5,775 nt of DNA, taken from contig JAJXXG010000046.1 in NCBI GenBank assembly GCA_021781255.1, positions 1-5,775 of the forward strand, written 5' to 3'. This DNA comes from Acidobacteriota bacterium. Lineage in GTDB: Bacteria; Acidobacteriota; Terriglobia; Terriglobales; Acidobacteriaceae. The notes under the pieces are model-generated. The model saw only the letters and a program-made list of their open reading frames with translations, was not told the origin of the DNA and made no database searches. Shown here one piece after another: positions 1 to 5,775 of the stretch (position 1 is the stretch's first letter; the number at the start of each line of letters is the position of its first letter). Made by a program: the position numbers and the translations under genes.

Positions 1-2
1 CT

Positions 3-44
3 AAGCAGATCATTGCTCAGAGCGCTCCCTTCACTGTGCAGTAG
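3..44 (+). other. possible 3' end of an upstream gene
   Basis: Only a weak candidate. Reading frame 3 gives KQIIAQSAPFTVQ followed by a TAG at 42-44, which looks like an ordinary protein C-terminus. Thirteen codons are too few to identify or to prove coding. Frame 1 is also open from the left edge to a TGA at 130-132, but its translation is rich in Ser, Arg and Leu and poor in acidic residues, so it looks less like a real protein. The rest of the leader up to 128 shows no recognisable RNA or repeat. In Acidobacteriota, sigma-factor and FecR-type genes often precede receptor genes of the kind found at 129, but nothing here is long enough to test that. Confidence 0.2.
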
Positions 45-128
45 AAGGCAAGCAGCCGCTAAGAGCTGCAGCCTGCAACTTTCATTTATTGGAGCAATTG
101 GCCAGGAGCGCATAACGACAGATTTGAA

Positions 129-1775
129 GTGACCCAGAGAGCGTCCATAATCGGTTCGGCATTGGCTGTCATTTTCGCAATGCTCTGTGTGCCTGCATAT
201 GCAGCTGACCCAGGTGTGGTCACAGGAGTCGTGCGCGACGCGCACGGCACTCCTCAGGTCGGAGCGATCGTTCAGCTGATCCGTGCCGACTACTCAGTCG
301 CCGGCCAGGCCTTCACCGACGACCATGGACGCTACGCGCTTCCGCATGTACTCGCAGGAACCTATGGGCTTAAAGCCACCGGTGAGATGTTTCTGCCGAC
401 TCTTCGTGAGAATCTGCATGTGCTTGCCAGTTCACACCTTGTAGTCAACCTGACACTCAACACTCTCTACGAAGCTTTCCGCTGGCTGCCCGTGCAGACA
501 CGCCAGGCTGACGAACCTAAGGACGACTGGACGTGGACTCTCCGTCTCTCCACCAACCGTCCCCTGCTTCGAATGCTCGAGGATGGCCCCCTGGTTGTCG
601 TCAACGATGGTGCAGGCCCGGCACTCAAAGCACGAGTCACGGTCCGTGGCGGTGCGGCCCAGTTCGGCGATGGCGGGCTTCATCACGACTTTGAAGTCGA
701 ACAGTCCAGGGATGACTCCAGCCAGGTTATCTTCCGCGCGGACCTGAGCGAGGCGCAGAGTGCCGCCATCGGCTCGGTGGTCGGATATGAGCAACAACTG
801 GCCCCGGGACGCACTTTCATGTCTGTCGCCACATTTGAGGATCGGCCCGAAATTGCGGGGGGGCCTAATCAGCAGGGATTTCAAGCGATGATGCTGCGCA
901 GTGCCCAGGTCATGAACTTCATGAATGCGGTACAGCTTGAGGCCGGGACACAGATTGAAGCAGTACACATGGGCAGCACCCTGGTTGCCGCCATGCCCTT
1001 CGCGAGTGCAACGATTCATGCCGGGCCAGCGGATATCGCATATCGCATGGCCACTTCGCCAAATGCGCAGCGTGCTGACCAGATCGACCAGAATAGCTCC
1101 ATGGCGCCGCTGGTCGCCGAGCAAAATGGCAGGCTGCTTGTCGAACACGGACTTCATCAGGAGCTTGCTGTCGAGAAGCATACGGGCAACCTTCACATGC
1201 GTGTTGTCGCCTATCACGACCAGCTTGCTAATCCGATCATCTCTGCCGGCGGCACACTTTCTGCTGCTGACTGGGCTGCACAGGATGTTCTGTATGATCC
1301 CGCGACTGCGTTAATGCAGGTGGCGGCCCAGAGCTTTGAGGGGTCGGGCATACTAGGCGAAGCCGATGAGAAGGTCGGCGCGGCGCTGCAGATGGGTGAG
1401 CTGCCTGTATCCTCAACGCTTGCATCAGGCCTGATGAGCCTCCGCCCCAGGAACTCGCAGATGTACGCGGCAGCTATCAACGGCAAAGCATCCCATGGTG
1501 GAACTGAATGGCGAGCTTCGTACCGCTGGCAATCCGCAGACAGCATGACGCCCGTGGCGCCATTTAATAGCGGTCTACCCGCCCCCTATCTGAGTTTCTT
1601 TGTGCGTCAACCGATCCGCTATCATCACGTTCTTCCCCAAGGGATTGAGGCATTGGTAGATGTACGAAATCTTCTGGCTGAGGGGTACCGCCCCTTCGTC
1701 ACCCGCGATGGCAGCACACTCTACTTTGCGCAGGCCGAGCGATGCCTCGAAGGTGGTCTCTCGTTTTCTTTTTAA
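129..1775 (+). CDS. secreted TonB-receptor-like outer-membrane protein with carboxypeptidase regulatory-like domain
   Basis: A 548-residue protein, probably of the outer membrane, with no identifiable ligand. Residues 1-25 form a signal peptide with a hydrophobic core and an AYA|AD signal-peptidase-I-type site. Residues about 28-112 match the carboxypeptidase regulatory-like fold: GVVTGVVRDAHGTPQVGAIV, then the DDHGRYALPHVLAGTYGL beta-turn pattern. The last ~90 residues resemble the end of TonB-dependent receptor barrels (LVDVRNLLAEGYRPF, then a final strand ending GLSFSF with terminal Phe, the usual outer-membrane assembly signal). It is shorter than typical receptors of 700-1000 residues, and no TonB plug domain is recognisable between the two ends. 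The start is GTG. An AGGAG lies at 104-108, about 20 bases upstream and farther than usual, but no better in-frame start keeps the signal peptide. The GTG overlaps a TGA in another frame (GTGA), which could mean coupling to an upstream gene. The general class is fairly sure; the specific role is unknown. Confidence 0.75.
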   Translation: MTQRASIIGSALAVIFAMLCVPAYAADPGVVTGVVRDAHGTPQVGAIVQLIRADYSVAGQAFTDDHGRYALPHVLAGTYGLKATGEMFLPTLRENLHVLASSHLVVNLTLNTLYEAFRWLPVQTRQADEPKDDWTWTLRLSTNRPLLRMLEDGPLVVVNDGAGPALKARVTVRGGAAQFGDGGLHHDFEVEQSRDDSSQVIFRADLSEAQSAAIGSVVGYEQQLAPGRTFMSVATFEDRPEIAGGPNQQGFQAMMLRSAQVMNFMNAVQLEAGTQIEAVHMGSTLVAAMPFASATIHAGPADIAYRMATSPNAQRADQIDQNSSMAPLVAEQNGRLLVEHGLHQELAVEKHTGNLHMRVVAYHDQLANPIISAGGTLSAADWAAQDVLYDPATALMQVAAQSFEGSGILGEADEKVGAALQMGELPVSSTLASGLMSLRPRNSQMYAAAINGKASHGGTEWRASYRWQSADSMTPVAPFNSGLPAPYLSFFVRQPIRYHHVLPQGIEALVDVRNLLAEGYRPFVTRDGSTLYFAQAERCLEGGLSFSF

Positions 1776-1838
1776 TTCGAGAATGCCTGTGCTATATTTT
1801 TCAAGTGGACATTCGAAGTCATGTCCTCCAAGTCTGAC

Positions 1839-1858
1839 AGACTGCCGCTCGGCAGTTT
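1839..1858 (+). terminator. hairpin between receptor-like gene and tRNA, possible terminator
   Basis: Six perfect pairs form between ACTGCC (1841-1846) and GGCAGT (1851-1856) around a GCTC loop. A1839-T1858 and a G1840-T1857 wobble extend the stem to eight. It lies 64 bases after the receptor-like stop codon and 10 bases before the tRNA. There is no separate T-tract after the stem (the next bases are CCC), so intrinsic termination is uncertain. It may instead sit in the tRNA 5' leader. Confidence 0.3.
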
Positions 1859-1868
1859 CCCAAATAAT

Positions 1869-1944
1869 GGACGCGTAGCTCAACTGGCAGAGCATTCGAC
1901 TCTTAATCGACAGGTTGAAGGTTCGATTCCTTCCGCGTCCACCA
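1869..1944 (+). tRNA. tRNA-Lys (anticodon CTT)
   Basis: A complete cloverleaf can be folded by eye. The acceptor stem GGACGCG/CGCGTCC (1869-1875 / 1934-1940) is perfectly paired. The D stem is GCTC/GAGC (1878-1881 / 1890-1893). The anticodon loop CTCTTAA (1900-1906) has anticodon CTT at 1902-1904, which reads AAG (Lys). The T stem GAAGG/CCTTC (1917-1921 / 1929-1933) carries the loop TTCGATT. Discriminator A1941 is followed by an encoded CCA at 1942-1944. The top anticodon-stem pair (27-43) is a T-C mismatch (T1895/C1911); the other four pairs are canonical. The tRNA-sized length (73 plus CCA) and all arms support a functional gene. The long antisense reading frame across it is not a gene. Confidence 0.96.
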
Positions 1945-1963
1945 TTCAATCCGCTGGGACCAC

Positions 1964-1999
1964 TTCGACACATCGGTCGAACTGAGATATGCAGTCGAC
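1964..1999. repeat. overlapping inverted repeats downstream of tRNA-Lys
   Basis: TTCGAC (1964-1969) can pair with GTCGAA (1976-1981) around a 6-base loop. The same GTCG (1976-1979) plus ACTG (1981-1984) can instead pair with CAGTCGAC (1992-1999), leaving A1980 bulged. The two hairpins share bases and exclude each other. They lie between the tRNA and the convergent stop of the LysR-type gene, where a bidirectional terminator or tRNA processing signal would be expected, but no T-run follows on either strand. Confidence 0.3.
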
Positions 2000-2031
2000 G
2001 ATCTGCACCGGATCAACTTTCACTTTCCTCC

Positions 2032-2940
2032 CTACGCTGACGTAGAAACCTCACCAAGTACATCCCCGTCCCTGCGCTTGAGTAGAGATCTCAGAATTGG
2101 CGATTGAAAGTGTCTCTTGACCGTGATCGCATAAAAGTCTTCAAACAGCTGTGGGACAACGCAATACTCCACCAGAAGTCCAGTTCTCAACTCATCCTGC
2201 ACTACGACGGTCGGGACAAGGGCGATGGCATCCGTGTCCCGAGCCAAAAGTCGAAGCATCGCCATGTCATCCACTTCGGCAAGGGTTCGGTACGTGACCC
2301 GGTGCTGCTCACACAAGAGATCGAATCCTGCCCTGACTTCGCTTTCCAGACTCGGCAGCAGAATTGGATAGTTGGCGAGGTCATCTGGAAATACGAATCG
2401 TCTTTTGCTTCGGCGCGGCTTTCCAACCAGGCTTACAGGTTGTCTGGCAATCCGATGAGACTGCCATGGATTCTGAGCGTCACGATGAACTCTACGGTTA
2501 GACAAAACGAGATCGATGCCGTGAACACTCAGACGAGCGAGAAGATCCGTCAATGTCCCGGACTGAAGGACCATCTCAATGTCGTCGAGCCGTAAAAGAG
2601 GACGCACAAAGTTTTCCTGGAAATTGCGGGACAGTGTGGCAACGGCGCCGATCCTCACTGTCTGCCGCTTACGAAACTCTCCGTCTTTCATCAAGGCAGA
2701 GAGCTCATTTCCTGCGGCAAAGATCGTGTCGGCATAGGTCAAAGCGAGTCGCCCAGCTTCGGTGAGTTGAAGACTTCTTCCCTCTCGCAAGAAGAGCGCC
2801 TGACCAAGATCTTCTTCGAGCGCCTTGATCTGCGACGAAAGAGCCGACTGCGAAACATGCAACTGCGCCGCAGTCCGCGTCAGATTGCCGTCTTTGGCTA
2901 CGGCCCAAAAATAGTGAAGATGGTGGTAATTCAGTCTCAC
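2032..2940 (-). CDS. LysR-family transcriptional regulator, NhaR-like
   Basis: A 302-residue DNA-binding regulator, a normal length for the LysR family. Residues about 4-63 form the winged helix-turn-helix: LNYHHLHYFWAVAKDGNLT, then AAQLHVSQSALSSQIKALEE with the recognition helix, then LGQALFLREGRSLQLTEAGR as the wing. Residues about 90-295 form the periplasmic-binding-protein-like effector domain. The N-terminus (NYHHLHYFWAVAKDG) and the EVDDMAMLRLLARDTDAIAL stretch resemble the NhaR branch, whose E. coli member responds to sodium and activates nhaA. The start is GTG; no other ATG, GTG or TTG lies between it and the upstream in-frame stop, and no strong Shine-Dalgarno is visible. It is divergent from dabB with 99 bases between the two starts (taking dabB to start at 3040), the usual arrangement of a LysR regulator with its target, so control of dabBA is inferred. 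The effector is unknown; bicarbonate, CO2, pH or sodium are conceivable. Confidence 0.9.
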   Translation of the reverse strand: MRLNYHHLHYFWAVAKDGNLTRTAAQLHVSQSALSSQIKALEEDLGQALFLREGRSLQLTEAGRLALTYADTIFAAGNELSALMKDGEFRKRQTVRIGAVATLSRNFQENFVRPLLRLDDIEMVLQSGTLTDLLARLSVHGIDLVLSNRRVHRDAQNPWQSHRIARQPVSLVGKPRRSKRRFVFPDDLANYPILLPSLESEVRAGFDLLCEQHRVTYRTLAEVDDMAMLRLLARDTDAIALVPTVVVQDELRTGLLVEYCVVPQLFEDFYAITVKRHFQSPILRSLLKRRDGDVLGEVSTSA

Positions 2941-2977
2941 GTGTAACTCATACTTTAAATAGAACGTTTCCTTCTAA

Positions 2978-2994
2978 TCTATGCATTTTACAGA
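2978..2994. promoter_or_regulatory. candidate LysR-type operator between the regulator and dabB
   Basis: TCT-N11-AGA (T2978 to A2994) contains the T-N11-A pattern with matching arms that LysR-family proteins usually bind. A second, even-centred dyad overlaps it: TTCT (2972-2975) and AGAA (2992-2995) placed symmetrically about ATGCAT (2981-2986). The site lies 38 bases from the regulator start and 46 from the preferred dabB start, as expected for a shared divergent operator. Short A+T-rich dyads also arise by chance, and the -35 and -10 boxes on either strand are not clear. Confidence 0.35.
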
Positions 2995-3024
2995 ATTTCG
3001 TGAATGTCCGAAAGTTATGAGAGT

Positions 3025-3031
3025 GAAAGGA
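3025..3031 (+). promoter_or_regulatory. ribosome binding site deciding the dabB start
   Basis: GAAAGGA lies 8 bases before the ATG at 3040, which is good Shine-Dalgarno spacing. The longer in-frame start at 3004 has only ACAGAATTTCGTGA before it, with no purine-rich site. The 12 extra residues (MSESYESERTSA) are hydrophilic and precede the first membrane helix. Confidence 0.6.
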
Positions 3032-3039
3032 CATCTGCA

Positions 3040-4701
3040 ATGGCTCACTTTCAGTGCCTATGGCCGTCTCACCATGCCATTCTGCTTTGCGTTCCCTCAG
3101 TCCTGTACTTTCTGGGAGGATTTGCCGAACAACTCGTTTCTATACAGAAGCTTTCGATACGAAGAGCGTGGAGACTGACTCGGATCGCCAGTTCCCTATC
3201 GTTACTTCTTTCCTTTGCGTGCTGCTCCGACGCGCTCCTACATACACCAGCGCTTGTCCGCCGGCCGCGCATCAGCTCTCTGCTCACGATCGGCAGCTTC
3301 CATCTGAGCTTTCGCTTCGATGTGGTGGAAGCGCTCATGCTTTTGCTCGTTACCTTTCTCGGCTGGGTCATCGTCAGCTATTCACGCGCATACATGTCCG
3401 GAGACCCTAAAGAACCTCGATATATTGGGAACCTGATGCGGACCCTCGCAGCTGTAAGCCTGCTCGTGGTGACGAACAATCTTGTCCTCTTTCTTGTTGC
3501 GTGGGTTCTCACAAGCCTCTCGCTGCACGGCCTATTGACGCTATACCCCCATCGCCAAGCAGCTGTCATTGCGGCCCATAAGAAGTTTCTGGCGAGCAGG
3601 CTGGGGGACTTTACCCTTCTCTGCGGAGTCATGCTGCTCGGGTCGCAGACGGGCAGCTTCGAGATGGACGAAGTGATGCATCGAATCTCGGGATCTCATC
3701 CAATTCCGGCCTCAATTCATGTCGCGGCTTTACTGCTTGCTATCAGTGCCATGATTAAGTGCGCGCAACTGCCATTGCATGGTTGGCTCATTCAAGTGAT
3801 GGAAGCGCCCACGCCTGTTTCTGCTCTGCTTCACGCAGGCGTTGTTAATCTCGGTGGGTTCATGCTCATCCGACTTGCTCCAGTCATCAACACCACACAG
3901 ATGGCACAAGGTCTGCTTGTGGTTATCGGTTGCTTGACTGCGATCATCAGTTCCCTCGTCATGACCACCCGCATCAGCATCAAGGTCCATCTGGCCTGGT
4001 CTACCTGCGCCCAGATGGGATTCATGCTCATGGAATGCGGGCTGGGGCTTTATGGTCTAGCCTTCCTGCATCTTCTGGCGCACTCCCTGTATAAAGCACA
4101 CGCGTTCCTCGGATCAGGGGGGACAGTCAATCAGGCGAAGCTCAAGCGCATGATGCCGCCGCGCCCAGAGACCGGTGTTAACGCATTGATCGGAAGCGCC
4201 ATTTCAGGTCTCTTCGTGGCAATACTGGGAGCACTCCTATGGCAACCTCATCTCCGCGTGGATGCAGCCATGATCTTTTGCATCACGGTCGTGGGACTCG
4301 CAACTGCTGGAATTCTCGCAGCAATTTCCAGCACCTGCAGCATTGCAGCTTCACTCCTTCTCCCGATATCCGCTCTCGGCATCAGCGTCCTCTACTTCGG
4401 ATACGACCGTCTCTTCCAGCGATTGGCCCCGCTAGCCACGATCGGCCCCGCACACCAACACGCAATTCTGATCTTTCCAGTGGCGTGCTTCGCGCTCCTC
4501 TACACCCTCCACGCAATCATTCGCGCCAACCCGCTGGGACAAATCGCTACAACGCTCTATCCATGGTTCTATGCGGGACTCTACCTGGATGAGCTTTTTA
4601 CGCGAGCAACGTTTCGCATATGGCCCGCAAAGCAAAGCTCAGAAATCACGCGTCGGCGAGACGCAGCGCAACCATTCGAAGCAAGAGGAGTGAGATTATG
4701 A
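3040..4701 (+). CDS. dabB: DabB, NuoL-like membrane subunit of DAB inorganic carbon transporter
   Basis: A 553-residue inner-membrane protein with about a dozen hydrophobic helices, homologous to the proton-channel subunits of complex I and Mrp antiporters (Proton_antipo_M family). In DAB systems it pairs with DabA and is thought to couple cation flux to CO2 hydration or bicarbonate accumulation. The signature stretch (residues 240-266) starts KCAQLPLHGWL and continues MEAPTPVSALLHAGVVN; K240 aligns with the essential TM7 lysine of NuoL. A second conserved site is H348 with K352 (HSLYKAHAFLGSGG), matching HAFFKALLF of NuoL. The TM5 glutamate of NuoL (WEGVG) is absent: here W155 is followed by V156 (AWVLTSLSLH). 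No nuo genes flank it, and the next gene is dabA, which argues against a complex I subunit. An alternative start at 3004 would give 565 residues; 3040 is preferred for its ribosome binding site. Its stop overlaps the dabA start as ATGA. Confidence 0.88.
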   Translation: MAHFQCLWPSHHAILLCVPSVLYFLGGFAEQLVSIQKLSIRRAWRLTRIASSLSLLLSFACCSDALLHTPALVRRPRISSLLTIGSFHLSFRFDVVEALMLLLVTFLGWVIVSYSRAYMSGDPKEPRYIGNLMRTLAAVSLLVVTNNLVLFLVAWVLTSLSLHGLLTLYPHRQAAVIAAHKKFLASRLGDFTLLCGVMLLGSQTGSFEMDEVMHRISGSHPIPASIHVAALLLAISAMIKCAQLPLHGWLIQVMEAPTPVSALLHAGVVNLGGFMLIRLAPVINTTQMAQGLLVVIGCLTAIISSLVMTTRISIKVHLAWSTCAQMGFMLMECGLGLYGLAFLHLLAHSLYKAHAFLGSGGTVNQAKLKRMMPPRPETGVNALIGSAISGLFVAILGALLWQPHLRVDAAMIFCITVVGLATAGILAAISSTCSIAASLLLPISALGISVLYFGYDRLFQRLAPLATIGPAHQHAILIFPVACFALLYTLHAIIRANPLGQIATTLYPWFYAGLYLDELFTRATFRIWPAKQSSEITRRRDAAQPFEARGVRL

Positions 4702-5775
4702 AGACGCTTGAACAGGTACCGTCGTCCCCTCCCAAAATAAATGCGACACGTGAAGCCGTCGAAAGCGCTTGCCAAAGGATTGCCCCTACCTGGCCGCTGG
4801 ACCAGTTCATTGCTGTCAACCCGTACTGGGGCCTTATCGGTGATTCAATCCACACCGCTGCTCACCGTATCGAAAGCTACTCAGGCTCACGCATGCTTAT
4901 GCCGCGCAGCTTTTATCGGGACCAGTTGAAATCAGGATCGTTGGGCAGGGAGCACTTGCAGGAAGCGTTGCGTCAATCAGGACTCGACATTTCGTTGACT
5001 GACCTTCTATGCGAACTCGAAAGCGAGTCACCGTCCATCCCGCGGGTACCTCTGGCTGCCGCTATAGCAGATTCGCAACGTGATCTGTTGCACGGCATGT
5101 CCATCAGTGACTTCGTCACGCACAACGTGAGCCAGCACTGCGCCTCTTACTTCGACCGTTGCCAATCCTCGTGGGAAACCCCACACAGGAAAGACCTCTA
5201 CCAGAGTTGGCTACACCACGCCCGCACAGATATGAGCCCATGGCTTCTTATGGGTATCCACGACATGCGTCATCACGCACTGTCTTTGCCAGATGAACCA
5301 CTCAACCTGATTGACGAGGCACTGCAAACGCTACCTATTCCCCAGGAGGAATGGGTGAATTACCTGACAGCGCTTCTGATGAGCATCAACGGGTGGGCAT
5401 CGTGGTGCGCCTTTGAGCGTTGGCAGGCACGCCTTGCTCGGAGAGATAACGACCACATTATCCAACTGCTGGCCATTCGACTCGCATGGGAGCACTTTGT
5501 GTTTGTTCACCTGCTCGAATCGAAAGAGCCCCCTGCGTGGCAGAACGGGTGGGAGGAACTCCTTGAATGGCGGGAACACGCTGAACAAAAGTCGTCAGTT
5601 GACTGGATATTTCAGGATGCGCTGGAAATGGCGTACCAGAGTGAGCTTTGCAGTGCGCTTAAGTACAGCCGACCTCTTTCAGGCTCGAATGGTAAAAGGA
5701 CCCCGGCAGTTCAGGCGGTCTTCTGCATCGATGTCCGCTCGGAAGTATTCCGGCGCGCTCTGGAATCGTGTTCAG
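4698..5775 (+). CDS. dabA: DabA, DUF2309/UPF0753 bicarbonate-accumulation subunit (partial, 3' end outside window)
   Basis: The first 359 residues of a protein whose family is usually about 800-1000 residues long; the frame stays open to the right edge. DabA is a cytoplasmic, zinc-binding protein with a beta-carbonic-anhydrase-like site that, with membrane DabB, is believed to convert CO2 to bicarbonate vectorially. Visible family marks are PTWPLDQFIAVNPYWGL at residues 30-46, near the N-terminus, and FCIDVRSEVFRRALE at about 342-356. In the latter, C343 and D345 correspond to the Cys and Asp of the zinc/active site known in Halothiobacillus DabA; the distal His and Cys ligands lie beyond the window. 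The start ATG overlaps the dabB stop (ATGA), and AGAGGAG at 4684-4690 lies 7 bases upstream, so translation is probably coupled and the two subunits made together. No frameshift or internal stop is seen. Family assignment is strong; transport activity in this organism is inferred. Confidence 0.93.
   Translation, partial: MKTLEQVPSSPPKINATREAVESACQRIAPTWPLDQFIAVNPYWGLIGDSIHTAAHRIESYSGSRMLMPRSFYRDQLKSGSLGREHLQEALRQSGLDISLTDLLCELESESPSIPRVPLAAAIADSQRDLLHGMSISDFVTHNVSQHCASYFDRCQSSWETPHRKDLYQSWLHHARTDMSPWLLMGIHDMRHHALSLPDEPLNLIDEALQTLPIPQEEWVNYLTALLMSINGWASWCAFERWQARLARRDNDHIIQLLAIRLAWEHFVFVHLLESKEPPAWQNGWEELLEWREHAEQKSSVDWIFQDALEMAYQSELCSALKYSRPLSGSNGKRTPAVQAVFCIDVRSEVFRRALESCS

Noticed and set aside
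52..69. GCAGC/GCTGC inverted repeat in the leader before the receptor-like gene
   Set aside because: The stem has only five pairs with an 8-base loop and no T-run follows directly, so it is within chance expectation.
432..1217. 261-codon open frame on the minus strand inside the receptor-like gene
   Set aside because: It is antisense to a gene with a clear signal peptide and domains, shows no recognisable motif, and is a by-product of the GC-rich codon usage of the plus strand.
1793..1798. TATATT as a -10 box for the tRNA
   Set aside because: It lies about 70 bases before the tRNA and has no convincing -35 partner at proper spacing.
1575..1973. 132-codon minus-strand frame covering the tRNA and the end of the receptor-like gene
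   Set aside because: Its GRGRNRTFNL-type sequence is the familiar spurious translation of the antisense of a tRNA gene.
2104..2595. 163-codon plus-strand frame antisense to the LysR-type gene
   Set aside because: The minus strand encodes a full-length LysR family protein here; the opposite frame shows no family features.
3004..3039. 12-residue N-terminal extension of DabB from the ATG at 3004
   Set aside because: There is no Shine-Dalgarno before 3004, while GAAAGGA is well placed for the ATG at 3040. The possibility is not excluded.
3040..4701. NuoL / NADH dehydrogenase subunit 5 of respiratory complex I
   Set aside because: No other nuo gene is adjacent, the TM5 Glu is absent, and the gene overlaps a DUF2309 dabA gene, which defines the DAB arrangement.

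Overview
The window looks like chromosomal DNA from a moderately GC-rich Gram-negative bacterium, most likely an Acidobacteriota (Terriglobia-like) species. That placement is an inference. It rests on a secreted protein that joins an N-terminal carboxypeptidase-regulatory-like (transthyretin-like) domain to a beta-barrel tail ending in Phe, a pattern very common in that phylum. No rRNA or other phylogenetic marker is present to confirm it.

Left part (1-1868): a short leader that may contain the end of an upstream gene, then a 548-residue outer-membrane, TonB-receptor-like protein (129-1775, +), then a spacer with a hairpin just before a tRNA. Middle (1869-2031): a complete tRNA-Lys(CTT) with encoded CCA, followed by a spacer with overlapping inverted repeats. 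Right part (2032-5775): a LysR-type, NhaR-like regulator on the minus strand, divergent from a two-gene operon on the plus strand. The operon encodes a NuoL-like membrane protein (dabB) and the N-terminal 359 residues of a DUF2309/UPF0753 protein (dabA), which runs off the right edge.

The most significant content is the dabBA pair, a DAB (DABs accumulate bicarbonate) inorganic-carbon uptake system. DabB is the membrane ion-translocating partner. DabA is the cytoplasmic, zinc-binding, beta-carbonic-anhydrase-like subunit, and the first two of its expected zinc/active-site residues (C343 and D345) are visible just before the window ends. The dabB stop and dabA start overlap as ATGA, which indicates translational coupling. 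The divergent regulator shares a 99-bp intergenic region with dabB that holds a plausible LysR-type operator, so it is the likely local regulator. The receptor-like gene and the tRNA appear functionally unrelated to this operon. No CRISPR array, insertion sequence or rRNA gene was seen.
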